From assembly GCF_032854445.1 (NCBI RefSeq), contig NC_088305.1:18277717-18341716 (forward strand): a stretch of DNA of 64,000 bases. The letters are read 5' to 3'. Origin of the DNA: Liolophura sinensis. Lineage: Eukaryota; Mollusca; Polyplacophora; Chitonida; Chitonidae. The notes beneath the pieces are model-generated. The model ran no database searches and had not been told where the DNA came from. It worked only from the letters and a program-made list of their open reading frames with translations. Shown here piece by piece: positions 12,326 to 22,042 of this stretch. Position numbers and translations under genes: made by a program. Positions within the stretch are counted from its first letter, which is position 1; each line of letters starts with the position of its first letter.

Positions 12326-13955
12326 ATATTTATTCCTCACATTTCCCAGTAATTAAGGCTTTAGTAATGGTAAAAACAGTTTTTCATGAGTGGCAGACAT
12401 GAGATATTTTGAACCAGCACCGCACTACAGCGCAATTTATAACGACACAAGCTCGAGTAAACAAAGGGAAGCTAGACAAGCGATATTCTTTTGGGATCAA
12501 ACTGTGGTATGGTGCTTTTCGTGAGCTCATTGTCACTCTCAACTCCCTTCTCTATTTTTAGGAATGAAGTCATTTAATGGGAATTTAATTGTCAGTAAAT
12601 TGCAATAAGATTAGCCTGTCTTTATGTAATACCGCGTTTGATGGAATTACTTATGCTTGATTACTTTTACACGGTAATGGGGATCATCTCCAAATTACTG
12701 CCCTATTTTGTTTTTATTGTTATTTTGCGTGACGGCAATTAACTGTGTAGTAAAATATAGTTTTATCACGTATTCTGCGTCATGAGAAGGACAGTGATTT
12801 TGTGAAAATTTCTCCAACTGTCTGGGTTATACTGCCATAAAGCGACATAATATACGAGAAATAAACACACTCCAGACATCACAAACAGTTAGACAAATAA
12901 AACAGGATATGGCTGTATACATACACTTGAGCTTGACATTTCTGGATGGGTGATGATCATAGTTGTATTGTAGATTTTATGCTGCTTATATAGTGGATAT
13001 GTAGCCTACTTCTATCTGTCAAATATTTTATTGCAAAAAAAAAAAAAGAAATTCCTTTAAGGATGAACGCATATATCGTTATTCACCAGTTTTTAAAAGA
13101 AGGAAATACACCTGTCTAAATTTTCGAGAATATGGCTGTCTTTACAGTAACTCGATCAGTAATATCTTATCCTCCAACACGGACCGAGACTGTTGTCGAC
13201 CATTTATTCTCGGCTAGATTATATGAGCTGGTGGTGAACCATTGACCCTATTTTAATTGCAGTGAAGGAATCTCTCTGTATGTATAGGTTTATGTACATG
13301 TAAGTCTATCCTTCGGTTTTCTACACAGCAACTCTGGTGACTGGTGACTAAGAAAATAACTGTGTTAATTAATTTTCCAACAAAAAAAAAGAAAAAGAAA
13401 AAAAATATACTATATTCGTGTGATTAAGTTAAGAGAATCTGTTGTCCGAGAAATGCTACAGGTGTTCAGTTGTACTATATAGTCTATTTCTTTTAGACAG
13501 TCGAGTTTGTCCTAACCACACGTTGGTGCACCTATTATCAAACAAATTTCTCTCCACGCCAATTCCCCAAGCATGCCAGTGGCTTTTTAACAACTATGAC
13601 GTCAAACGAGGCAGTGGGTTCTTGGTGTCGAAATTGTGTTCATGGAGTTTAACGTTATAAAATTAGATATAGTGTTCTATTTTGATTTTGTTTGCAAGAA
13701 TATGAACTTCCAACATATCCATGTGTAGAGCCTGTGTTGGTACGTGTCACTGACGAAAGGCAATTTTACCTTTCACTTATTCCATGAATTTAACATAAAG
13801 ATTGAATTAGTCTAACAATTAAGGTATTATATGTGACACAGTTTTGGGTTATGATAATAGAATATCATTTTTAGAGTCACTCAGACAACAGACTTTGTGT
13901 TAAAATTAACAGGTTTTTTGGGGGGCAACCAAGGCACAAACTTTTTCTCTCTGAG
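12326..13955 (+). repeat. 1.8-kb tandem array, unit 5 (runs into the gap)
   Basis: The first 1630 bp are present and resemble unit 2, with the same deletion around the poly-G site. The unit is cut by the assembly gap, so the true number of units is unknown and may be larger. Confidence 0.9.
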
Positions 13956-14155
13956 NNNNNNNNNNNNNNNNNNNNNNNNNNNNNNNNNNNNNNNNNNNNN
14001 NNNNNNNNNNNNNNNNNNNNNNNNNNNNNNNNNNNNNNNNNNNNNNNNNNNNNNNNNNNNNNNNNNNNNNNNNNNNNNNNNNNNNNNNNNNNNNNNNNNN
14101 NNNNNNNNNNNNNNNNNNNNNNNNNNNNNNNNNNNNNNNNNNNNNNNNNNNNNNN
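13956..14155. other. Assembly gap (200 N)
   Basis: Exactly 200 undetermined bases. A round number at the end of a tandem array usually means a scaffolding placeholder, not a measured size. Confidence 0.99.
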
Positions 14156-16300
14156 ATAAAAAATGGCTTTGAGACTTGTCGAAAAGATGCGCGATGAAAA
14201 CTTTCGAGTAGCAACAACAACGCTTTATTTACCGCAGCTGTTTGTGATCGTAAATCTGGTAGATTTCTCGACAGAACTGTTACTGGAATGAAGACTGGAA
14301 ATATTGAAATAGCCATGTACTAATAACTTACAAGTTAAGATGTACAAAAAAAGCCAAGTTTAGGACTATACAATCGGCTGATTAATGAACCCTAGGCTAC
14401 AACTGGCGGAAGTTATTTCTGGACTAACACGGAGTTAGTGTAACAGTGGGCCTTGGTCACAACCAGAATGGTTATTATCAATTTGTGACAAATAAGGCCG
14501 TGAAAAATTACCAAATATACATAAACACCATTGAAAAGCAGTCTGTTGATGAACCAGCTCTCAAACATACCACTGATTAAGTATTGTTATAGTCTGTGCA
14601 TGATTTACTAAACCAATGCATTGTGTCAGAGAAACTGGTTTTGTTCAGCTTCTGCACCACATGTTTTTTTTTTCCTGAGCAAACAATTAACACAAGTTGC
14701 ATGTAGGTACAGTGTATCTGTAGCATGCCATTCTTAATTTTTATAGCATTGGTCAGAAATTTGATTCCTACTGTTGTTTTTGCTTCATATATTCAGACTT
14801 CAATGGTGATAAAAATGGAAACTACAATCATCTGTACACACACATTTTAACTTAGTAGGCCTACCTGTGTGTGAGATTTTTACAGCGAAAACTAATAATT
14901 CATCCTTTAAAGGTAATTGAATTGTAAAGCTACTACATTCAAGTGATTATCTCCCCTTTGTATAAATGTGCATGACAAAATGTACATGCATGAATGCCCA
15001 TGTAGCAAATAAATGTTTTATTTAAAATATTTTATTGAAAAAAAAAAACAAAACCAAAAAGCAAAATATTAGTGACATCAACAGTACATAAGTTTATTCA
15101 CAATTAAACACTTGATAATAAATACGCATATCCAAATGAACATTAAGATATCTTTTTGTATAAATGTATGAGAAAGAAAAAAAAAACAGCGATTGTGAAT
15201 TTGTAATTTTTACTCTGTGTCTAACCTGTGTTTGTCACACACATGTTCATCAGGTAGGGTAATAACATGGAAAAATTTAAATTGTAGTCTTACTATATCT
15301 ATGTGATTTTTATCTTGTTCCCCTATACATACATGTATTCGCTTGAATACAGCAGATAAAAATTTTACTTCAAATATTTTAGTGAACAAATACTTTAATA
15401 TTTATACATATGTAAATTATAACTGGGATATCATCATATATGCCATTAAAAAAACAGCAGTGACTTATTTTATAATTTGTACACTGTGTCCGACCTGTGT
15501 TTTTTTCTGTTTTTTTTTTTTTTTGTTTGTTTATTTTTTGTCAAACACATGCAGGCCTACATTCCCGTGGTAACAACATACAAGACTTACTGTGTGTAGT
15601 CAGTTGTGACATTTTTTTTTCTTTTTCCAGGATGGTGAGGGGAGGGGGATGAGGTTAATTTTCTTTCTCATGAAATGTGCTTTTTTTGGAATGGATGTAT
15701 AAGGTATTTTTTTTTCATTGATATTAGGCGTACTAATTTGTTCACATAATCACCAACAATAATCTTGGTTACCTTTAAGTTGCAATTATCTATGTAATGT
15801 TTGAAAATTTCGTATGCAAAGTAATGTTGGTTTGAATCATTCCATTAAATTTGATAATAACCAAATTGAGAGGTGAAATATTTCTACAAATTTGCTATGA
15901 TTTCACTTCACACAGGCTGATGCAACTGGCAACATTTGAGCTACCCAACCAATACATCAAAAAAGAAAAAAAAACAGATTTAATTCATTCACTATGACCC
16001 CGCATTTATGTTCTTGAAGTTTTGAATTTACTTTTTAAAACCCACAATTTCAAATAAAGTAATGTTTTCAGTCCTCGAAGTGGTTGGAGAAAACGCAAGA
16101 CACACAATGTTTAACTTTTAGGCGCCAGCGTTGAACTCGTTGCCAAATAAGGAATAAAAGGAATGAACGATGTCGTGACTCTGAGTGGAAAGGTATTTGC
16201 ATAAAAATAGTCCTTATTTGCAAACGTCATTTTCATTGATTAAGACCTTATGACGTTGACCAAGTAACATTGCTTTGTGGAATAAAGGGCATAATCTGGG
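14156..16300. other. Gene-poor A+T-rich stretch after the gap
   Basis: No supported gene. A 41-codon open frame at 14164-14289 starts immediately after the gap but has no recognisable motif. Several poly-A and poly-T runs occur, for example near 15040 and 15510. The sequence is not related to the tandem array before the gap. Confidence 0.45.
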
Positions 16301-16305
16301 TCAGA

Positions 16306-16450
16306 GTCCAGTTGTTCAAAAGTGTATGTGGACGTAAGGTTGGTGTTAGCTTAAGTGCAAACTAAACTGTCATTTACTTTATAGTTAGGATGAGTCTGGT
16401 GTTAAGATTTAAGCCTGGCGTAATTTTAGTACACTTTGAACAACTGGCTT
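16306..16450. mobile_element. MITE-like element with ~18-bp terminal inverted repeats
   Basis: The left end CCAGTTGTTCAAAAGTGTA and the right end TACACTTTGAACAACTGG are reverse complements apart from one indel, and enclose about 110 bp with no coding capacity. The outer element at 20490-20763 has related ends, so this is a dispersed non-autonomous DNA element. Confidence 0.75.
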
Positions 16451-16822
16451 CAGAAGATTACTCCGCCACTTTGAAAGCTTTGTTTTGATTAGGTACTTCA
16501 AGCCAGAAACCATGATTTCACTCGTTGATTATGACAACTGTGGCGTATTACCCCGGAGTGAAAATATCGGGATTGTAGAGTGAGAGAGCACAATATTTTG
16601 TCATATTCAACGTAATATCTTGTTGGTCTGATAGAGTGGTGTGTTATATAACGTATTCTATGTTTAACAGAATAATCTGATGCAATAGCAGATTATGGCA
16701 TCACTCAGACAATAGACTTCCTGTTACATCTAAAAGATTAATTTTTCGGAGTGTAAGTCTTAAGTCAGTGTTAAAAGTTTACGTCTGAGGTATACGTGAT
16801 CCCAACCTAATGTGTCTCGTGC

Positions 16823-16958
16823 GTGGAAGGTCTGACATCAACTTGCGGATGGTCGTGGCTCTGCCCGGTTTCCTCCCAACATAATGCTGGTCGCAGTCGT
16901 ATAAATGAAATATTCTTGAGTACAGCGTAAGATGCCAATCAAATAAAATAAAAAATTA
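16823..16958 (+). mobile_element. tRNA-derived SINE, 5'-truncated
   Basis: Begins within the SINE body at GTGGAAGGTCTG and runs to the AATCAAATAAAATAAAA tail. The head is missing. Confidence 0.85.
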
Positions 16959-17350
16959 ATGTGTGTCTGTAACGGGACGGTATGTTGACTACGCGGTGTA
17001 AGTTCGGACACCTTGTCTGTGACTGTCAACTGTTAATTTTGGGTTAATACTAATTCAAGTTGGTCACCCAGCAAAAGAGTTCAGGAACTGCATCGATTGT
17101 ATAGCCCATTTTCACACACTCGAAACAACTTCGACCTTTTTAAATTGTAATTAATTGACTAAAACTGTAATCCAAATTAGATTTTTAATTATATACATGA
17201 AATCGGTATGTAGAATTATATACGTTTTTGTACCTGTTATTTTGTTATGAGTGTTGTAAATAATTAAACTGGGTTTCCTACTAAGCAAATAGCGACACTA
17301 ATTGCTATGATGATATTAACTTATAGATAATGGTGGACATTGACGCAGAG

Positions 17351-17395
17351 GGACGTCCGTGGCCGAATGGTTAGCATGTTAGCGCAGTACAGTTT
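17351..17395 (+). mobile_element. tRNA-like SINE head fragment
   Basis: Carries the A-box region (GTCCGTGGCCGAATGGTTAG) and the following GTTAGCGCAG. The body does not follow, so it is an internally broken SINE copy. Confidence 0.6.
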
Positions 17396-17632
17396 TGCCC
17401 GTTTGTCCTTCCGGTGGTTCCTAATTTTGTTGACTCGATCCAAACTCCTTTGTTACCCACCCTGAAATTAATTTCATCTTGCATAGAAAATAATTTTATT
17501 ACAATTTAAGGTGGTATTTCAAACTTAACAGATATTAACCGCAACGTAAACTTGCTGCACTTGGTCAGTGACATTGGACGTGTTCATGTGTTCTTGTAAC
17601 CTTATGTTGTTTTTTAAATTGTTATTATTCAG

Positions 17633-18550
17633 ATGACCCGTGCGAGGTGGGCAATAGTGGGTGTGATGTGTCTTCTTGTTTTCCTGGTAACCATGTCTCA
17701 AAGGAACCAGTTCAGACGTGTCGATATATATCCCTTACAGGCCAGAGACGAAGTAGCTCGTTTACAGGCGAGAGACGAAGAAGGCAAGTTACAGGAAACA
17801 GAAGCCCTGCATTTAATCGTCGTCTTTCCTCTTTTGCTAACGGACACGTGGAAAAAGCAAGGATATAACACGACAGACCTGCAGTTGGTGAAGAGGCGTG
17901 AAAAAGAATACGTGGATTCTTTGCAGAAGAATATTCAGCTACCAACGGTGTCCAAAATTCACATTTTCTCAGATCAGCCTCAACTTCTGCGAAGAAAACT
18001 TACGTCTTATGACGTCTCCGAGAGGAAACTACACTTTCAGCAAAGTAGTTCGAACCCGACCTACCGTGATTTGTTTACATATGTGTCCGACAACCTTCAG
18101 CGACGACTCGTGTTTATCGTAAATGCCGATAACTTTCTTGGGGAAGGTTTTGATCAAGTAAACATTTCTTGGTGGCAGACGAACCCGAAAACTTTGTACG
18201 CTCTGACGAGACACTCGCTCAAAACGGACAACAAGGAGTGCAAAATGGGACCAATTGGCTACTGTGATGCAAATGGGACGTATTACGGCTCCCATGATGG
18301 TTTCATGTTCTGTTTACACAATCCTTTACCGCAGGAGTTCTTGAAAGAACTCGCCTTTCCGTCGCACGCCTGTGGTTCGGAAAACGTGGTTATTTGGGCG
18401 GTTCGAAAGTTTCTGAAGTTCAAAGTCACAAACCCTTGTCGTCGCTTGGTCATTTACCACAACCACTGCACGAACATGCGGGCTCCGGATTCACAACGTG
18501 CCAGGGTTAATGTGGGTGGGAAAAGTGGGCTGGCGGATTACTCGTGGTAA
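17633..18550 (+). CDS. Type II membrane protein, glycosyltransferase-like (GT-A-like fold suspected)
   Basis: A 305-codon intact frame. Residues 1-9 are short and basic, and 7-21 are a hydrophobic anchor, the layout of Golgi type II enzymes. A stem follows that contains LQARDE twice (36-41, 44-49). The luminal part from about 58 starts with a hydrophobic strand. It has NAD at 164-166 after FIV (a possible DxD-like metal site), TRH at 192-194, GSHDGF at 219-224, GSENVVIW at 248-255, NPC at 267-269 and HNHC at 276-279. This order of motifs resembles nucleotide-sugar transferase-like proteins, but the family and substrate are not established. Possible N-glycosylation sites lie at NTT 79, NIS 177 and NGT 214. 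The ATG directly follows TTATTATTCAG, a plausible splice acceptor, so the 5' UTR may be spliced while the coding part is a single exon. It is unrelated to the secreted-protein cluster. Confidence 0.7.
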   Translation: MTRARWAIVGVMCLLVFLVTMSQRNQFRRVDIYPLQARDEVARLQARDEEGKLQETEALHLIVVFPLLLTDTWKKQGYNTTDLQLVKRREKEYVDSLQKNIQLPTVSKIHIFSDQPQLLRRKLTSYDVSERKLHFQQSSSNPTYRDLFTYVSDNLQRRLVFIVNADNFLGEGFDQVNISWWQTNPKTLYALTRHSLKTDNKECKMGPIGYCDANGTYYGSHDGFMFCLHNPLPQEFLKELAFPSHACGSENVVIWAVRKFLKFKVTNPCRRLVIYHNHCTNMRAPDSQRARVNVGGKSGLADYSW

Positions 18551-18892
18551 AATGACCCTTATCTAAGCAGTGCTACATCTTATGTAGGCCGCAGAATATA
18601 TTCTGTTATTTCAGCAGACTATTCTATTACATATCTCACACATATTCAATCAGTTAAATATAACGGTTACATGACACTAACAGATGTTGAATATGACACT
18701 ATGAGTATTATTGAGTATTATGTTACGATAATAGAATAGAATTCTAGCATCACCCGGACAACAGAGTTTCTGTTAAATTTACTTAAGTATGCTGTGTTCT
18801 TACTATAGACTTAATCCTTGTTAAAATATTTATTGTAAAATATATGCTTCTGTATAGAGATTGACTTTACACCCACGATATTAGTCAAAAGT
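18551..18892. other. Downstream flank of the membrane-protein gene
   Basis: Noncoding. It contains one copy of the dispersed hairpin motif at 18760-18774 (AACAGA-GTT-TCTGTT). No convincing AATAAA signal was found close to the stop codon. Confidence 0.4.
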
Positions 18893-19040
18893 AGACGTGC
18901 AAAATCCACGTTTATAAACGTTTTGACGCCGGCTGCTCATTAATTAACTCCATTAGACGAGCAAAATCCACGTCTATAAACATTTTGACGCCCGCTGCTC
19001 GTTGATTAACTCCATTAGACATGCAAAATCCAAGTCGAAA
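18893..19040 (+). repeat. 62-bp tandem repeat, 2.4 copies
   Basis: Units start at 18893, 18955 and 19017 (partial), each beginning with AGACGWGC or AGACATGC followed by AAAATCCA. The array leads directly into the (AT)n tract. Confidence 0.85.
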
Positions 19041-19042
19041 CA

Positions 19043-19044
<2 letters not shown>

Positions 19045-19122
<78 letters not shown>
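19045..19122. repeat. (AT)39 microsatellite
   Basis: A pure alternating AT tract of 78 bp. It can extrude as a cruciform and is expected to vary in length. Confidence 0.98.
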
Positions 19123-19127
<5 letters not shown>

Positions 19128-19321
19128 TTACTTTTTGAGGTTGCCCAGGTGTGATTGCTCTTTTTATCTAAATACATGGGCATATTGTATGCCTCCCTCT
19201 GTTGTCTTTGCTTTCCTGACAATACCCTGTGTCAATATTTAACAATTTGAATATAGCATTGTACGTGTGGGAATTCTTCCCTCGGATAAAGGACAAAAGA
19301 TCCACCGGACAAAAGCATTAG

Positions 19322-19467
19322 TTGATGAATTCAGATATTATTTTTGAAATAATTCCTATAAATAGAAATATATGTAAATATATGCTTCTAGATGCATTCT
19401 CATTTTATGTAATTTCAAATATATGTAAATTCTAAACAGCTTCACAAATAATATCTGAATTCATCAA
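19322..19467. mobile_element. 146-bp MITE-like element with 22-bp perfect terminal inverted repeats
   Basis: Bases 19322-19343 and 19446-19467 are perfect reverse complements (22 bp). The interior is A+T-rich and holds further short inverted segments around ATATATGTAAAT. No coding capacity. Confidence 0.75.
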
Positions 19468-20489
19468 ATAAGGCTAAAAATCAACATTTATTTTGTTTTA
19501 TTCTTTTGGGCAGTAGGTATTTTTTCCGCTTTTGACATAAGACATGGACATACGGTCCGAGGGGCATTTTGACGTAGGGTGTTTTAGGGGTGTCCGGTGG
19601 CCCTATTGTCTGTATCCCTCTTCCTCTACAGCCATCACTTTGGGGATTGTTTATACATAGATTTTTTAATCCTTCCCAAAATCTCAAATCTTGCATATTC
19701 CCAGACATTCTCACTGTACCATACAAGAAAACTTTGTGAGACATTAAATTTAGTTCTTTATTTGTTTAGGGAAGGGATCTTCTCAACAATAAGTCACAAC
19801 AGATCAACCTATGTACACAAATTAACGTAGAGAACAAGTTATATATACTTGAGTTTACAGAATAAAGTAATTGGAAGGAAAAAGTAAGAGGAAAATCAAA
19901 TCATATTTCTGCGGACTTAGTAGATGAAACTACTGGATATGCATAGATTTCAAAATAAATTTACTTTCATACATGTTAACTTAGGTGATTCAGATAAGAA
20001 TATGGTGCAAATATATTTAGAATACCTTGGTAAAAATATTAGAAGGATGAAATCCAGGAGATAAAATTTTGAAGATACAGTTTTAAGCATGTTCTTTCCA
20101 TGAGTGACGTAAGCGTTGCAACCAGGGAAATTATGTCATCTAGATACCATGTACTGTTCACAGATCCTCGATGACGGATCGTTGGCTTTTGTAAGTCACA
20201 TGCTCCAAAGCATGAATGCTATGATTATATGTGTACACTATGCCTGTGTATATTTACATTATTTGTTTTTGTGAAATATTCTCAGTACTTTAAACTGTTA
20301 TGAGAAACAACGCGGGGGAAGCGGTTGGAACTGTTAGTGTCTAAAAGGGGATGCCACCCTCCCTCCCCCGCCCCTCCCCTGATTTACGTGATTATTGGAC
20401 ATGATCGTTTCATTTGCTGAAGAGAGGTGTGGGCGAACTCTAGTTATTCCTTTTTGTTTTTTTTTTTTAATTTCTAATCTGTTGTCCAG
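19468..20489. other. Gene-free stretch
   Basis: No supported gene or recognised repeat. Short overlapping frames on both strands around 19481-19830 show no protein signature. A C-rich run lies near 20355-20380. Confidence 0.4.
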
Positions 20490-20763
20490 GGTCTAGTCGT
20501 TCAAAAGTGCATCAGCAGTTTCCGTCCAGTGTTAATTTGAGTCCGGACTAAAGTGTCAGTAATTTTGTACTAGTCTAAGGTAATGGACAGGGTCAGGTTT
20601 TATGAAGCAAGTAGCCGTCAGTTAAGTGCACATTGTACCTGTACAACATACGCCGTCATGGTAGTTAAGGGCAAACATTGCTAAGTGAGTCATAAAACCT
20701 GTCCCTGGTATAAAGATTTAAGAATGGCTTAGATTTTTAGTACACTTTTAAACAACCAGTCCC
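20490..20763. mobile_element. MITE-like element containing a second, nested MITE
   Basis: The outer ends GTCTAGTCGTTCAAAAGTGC and ACACTTTTAAACAACCAGTC are inverted relatives of the element at 16306-16450. Inside, 20585-20605 (ending CAGGTTTTATGA) and 20689-20704 (starting TCATAAAACCTG) form a second inverted pair enclosing about 85 bp. The outer element is interrupted by the inner one, which gives a relative insertion order. Confidence 0.7.
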
Positions 20764-21203
20764 AGGATGTATATGTGGCTTGACGCGGGGGTTGTACGAC
20801 ATATATAGAAGTCTGTATTTACATGTATATATTTGTATCTAACGATCACTATCACATACATGTACATATTTTCATATCATACTCTCTATGGTGACGTATA
20901 ATAGGTGTATTGAAATTGAATGCTTTTCTAGGTAACAAGAAAGATGTTGAGACAGCCATAGCCAGTGTGAATTATGATTATGGTGTCGCAAGCAAATCGA
21001 GCAATCCGAAAGACAATTCTTTAACTATAATGTGCACATATAATATCATAAATGTAACGGAGAATCCTGCTTTCCCCGTTATCTTGGTGTCATGCGCTGC
21101 ATGGGTCGCTAGATGTGGTAGAGCGGCCACAATAAAAAAAATGAACTCAATGCAGAAATGTTTTTAACTTTTTATTTTATTTAAATAACATGTTTATTAG
21201 AAG
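20764..21203. other. Gene-free stretch
   Basis: An 85-codon open frame at 20910-21167 lies here. It follows TTTTCTAG, which looks like a splice acceptor, but it has no recognisable domain, no paralogue in the window and no supporting neighbour, so it is not called as a gene. Confidence 0.35.
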
Positions 21204-21437
21204 AGGCCTCCGTGGCCGACTGGTTAGCGCCCTAGCGCAACAAAAAATATATATTCAGGAGCCTCTCATGCAGGTTTACTCTCCGGTCATACCAGGGAAG
21301 TTTTGGAAGCAACCTGCGGTTGATGACATATCCACCCCCTTGGGTTTTGCTTGGTTTTCTCCCACCATAATGCTGGCCGCCGTTGTAGAAGTGAAACATT
21401 CTGGAATACGTCGTAAAACACCAATCAGATAATAAAG
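21204..21437 (+). mobile_element. tRNA-derived SINE, degenerate full length
   Basis: The head GGCCTCCGTGGCCGACTGG and the tail GTCGTAAAACACCAATCAGA are present. The B-box region is altered by deletion and an inserted A+T-rich segment near 21243-21253. Confidence 0.85.
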
Positions 21438-21777
21438 AACACTAAAATGTGCGAATAATGGCAATAGGCAGGCTTTAACTTTATATTGATAACAGTTTAT
21501 GTAAATGGTGCCGCCCTTCGTCAAAACATATTGATTTTCGCCCAATATCCAGCATGCAACTGGTTTCTGCATAATTCTGACGTCATCCGAGGCAGTTCTT
21601 GGTGTCGAAACAAGGCTTATGGAACTTAACATTATAAATTCGAAAAAAGTGTCCCAGCATTTTCTTTGCAAAAATATGTACTCTTGACATTTGAACACAT
21701 CGTATGTCTCACCACACTGTTTGTCAAACTTTCTGTAACACTGCTCTATAGAGCAAAGGATTATATTAATCAGACCG

Positions 21778-22042
21778 AGGGGCCTCCGTGGCTCAGTTGG
21801 TTAGCGCGCTAGCGCAGCGTAATGACCCAGGAGCCTCTCACCAATGCGGTCGCTCTGAATTCAAGTCCAGCTCATGCTGGCTTCCTCTCCGGCGGTACGT
21901 GGGAAGGTCTGTCAGCAACCTGTGGATAATCGTGGCTTTCCCCTGGACTCTGCCCGGTTTCCTTCCACCATAATGCTGGCCGCCGTCGTACAAGTGAAAT
22001 ATTCTTGAGTACGTCGTAAAACAACCATCAAATAAATAAATA
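21778..22042 (+). mobile_element. Full-length tRNA-derived SINE (best copy)
   Basis: Head to tail are intact: A box TGGCTCAGTTGG, B box GAATTCAAGTCC, the conserved body and an AAATAAATAAATAA tail. It is the reference copy used here to recognise the others. Confidence 0.92.

Noticed and set aside
14164-14289. Short frame immediately after the assembly gap
   Set aside because: Only 41 codons, no recognisable motif and no splice evidence. It may be an exon of a gene hidden in the gap, but that cannot be supported.
18974-19242. Frames rich in alternating Tyr-Ile
   Set aside because: Translation of the (AT)n microsatellite; the same applies at 58387-58569.
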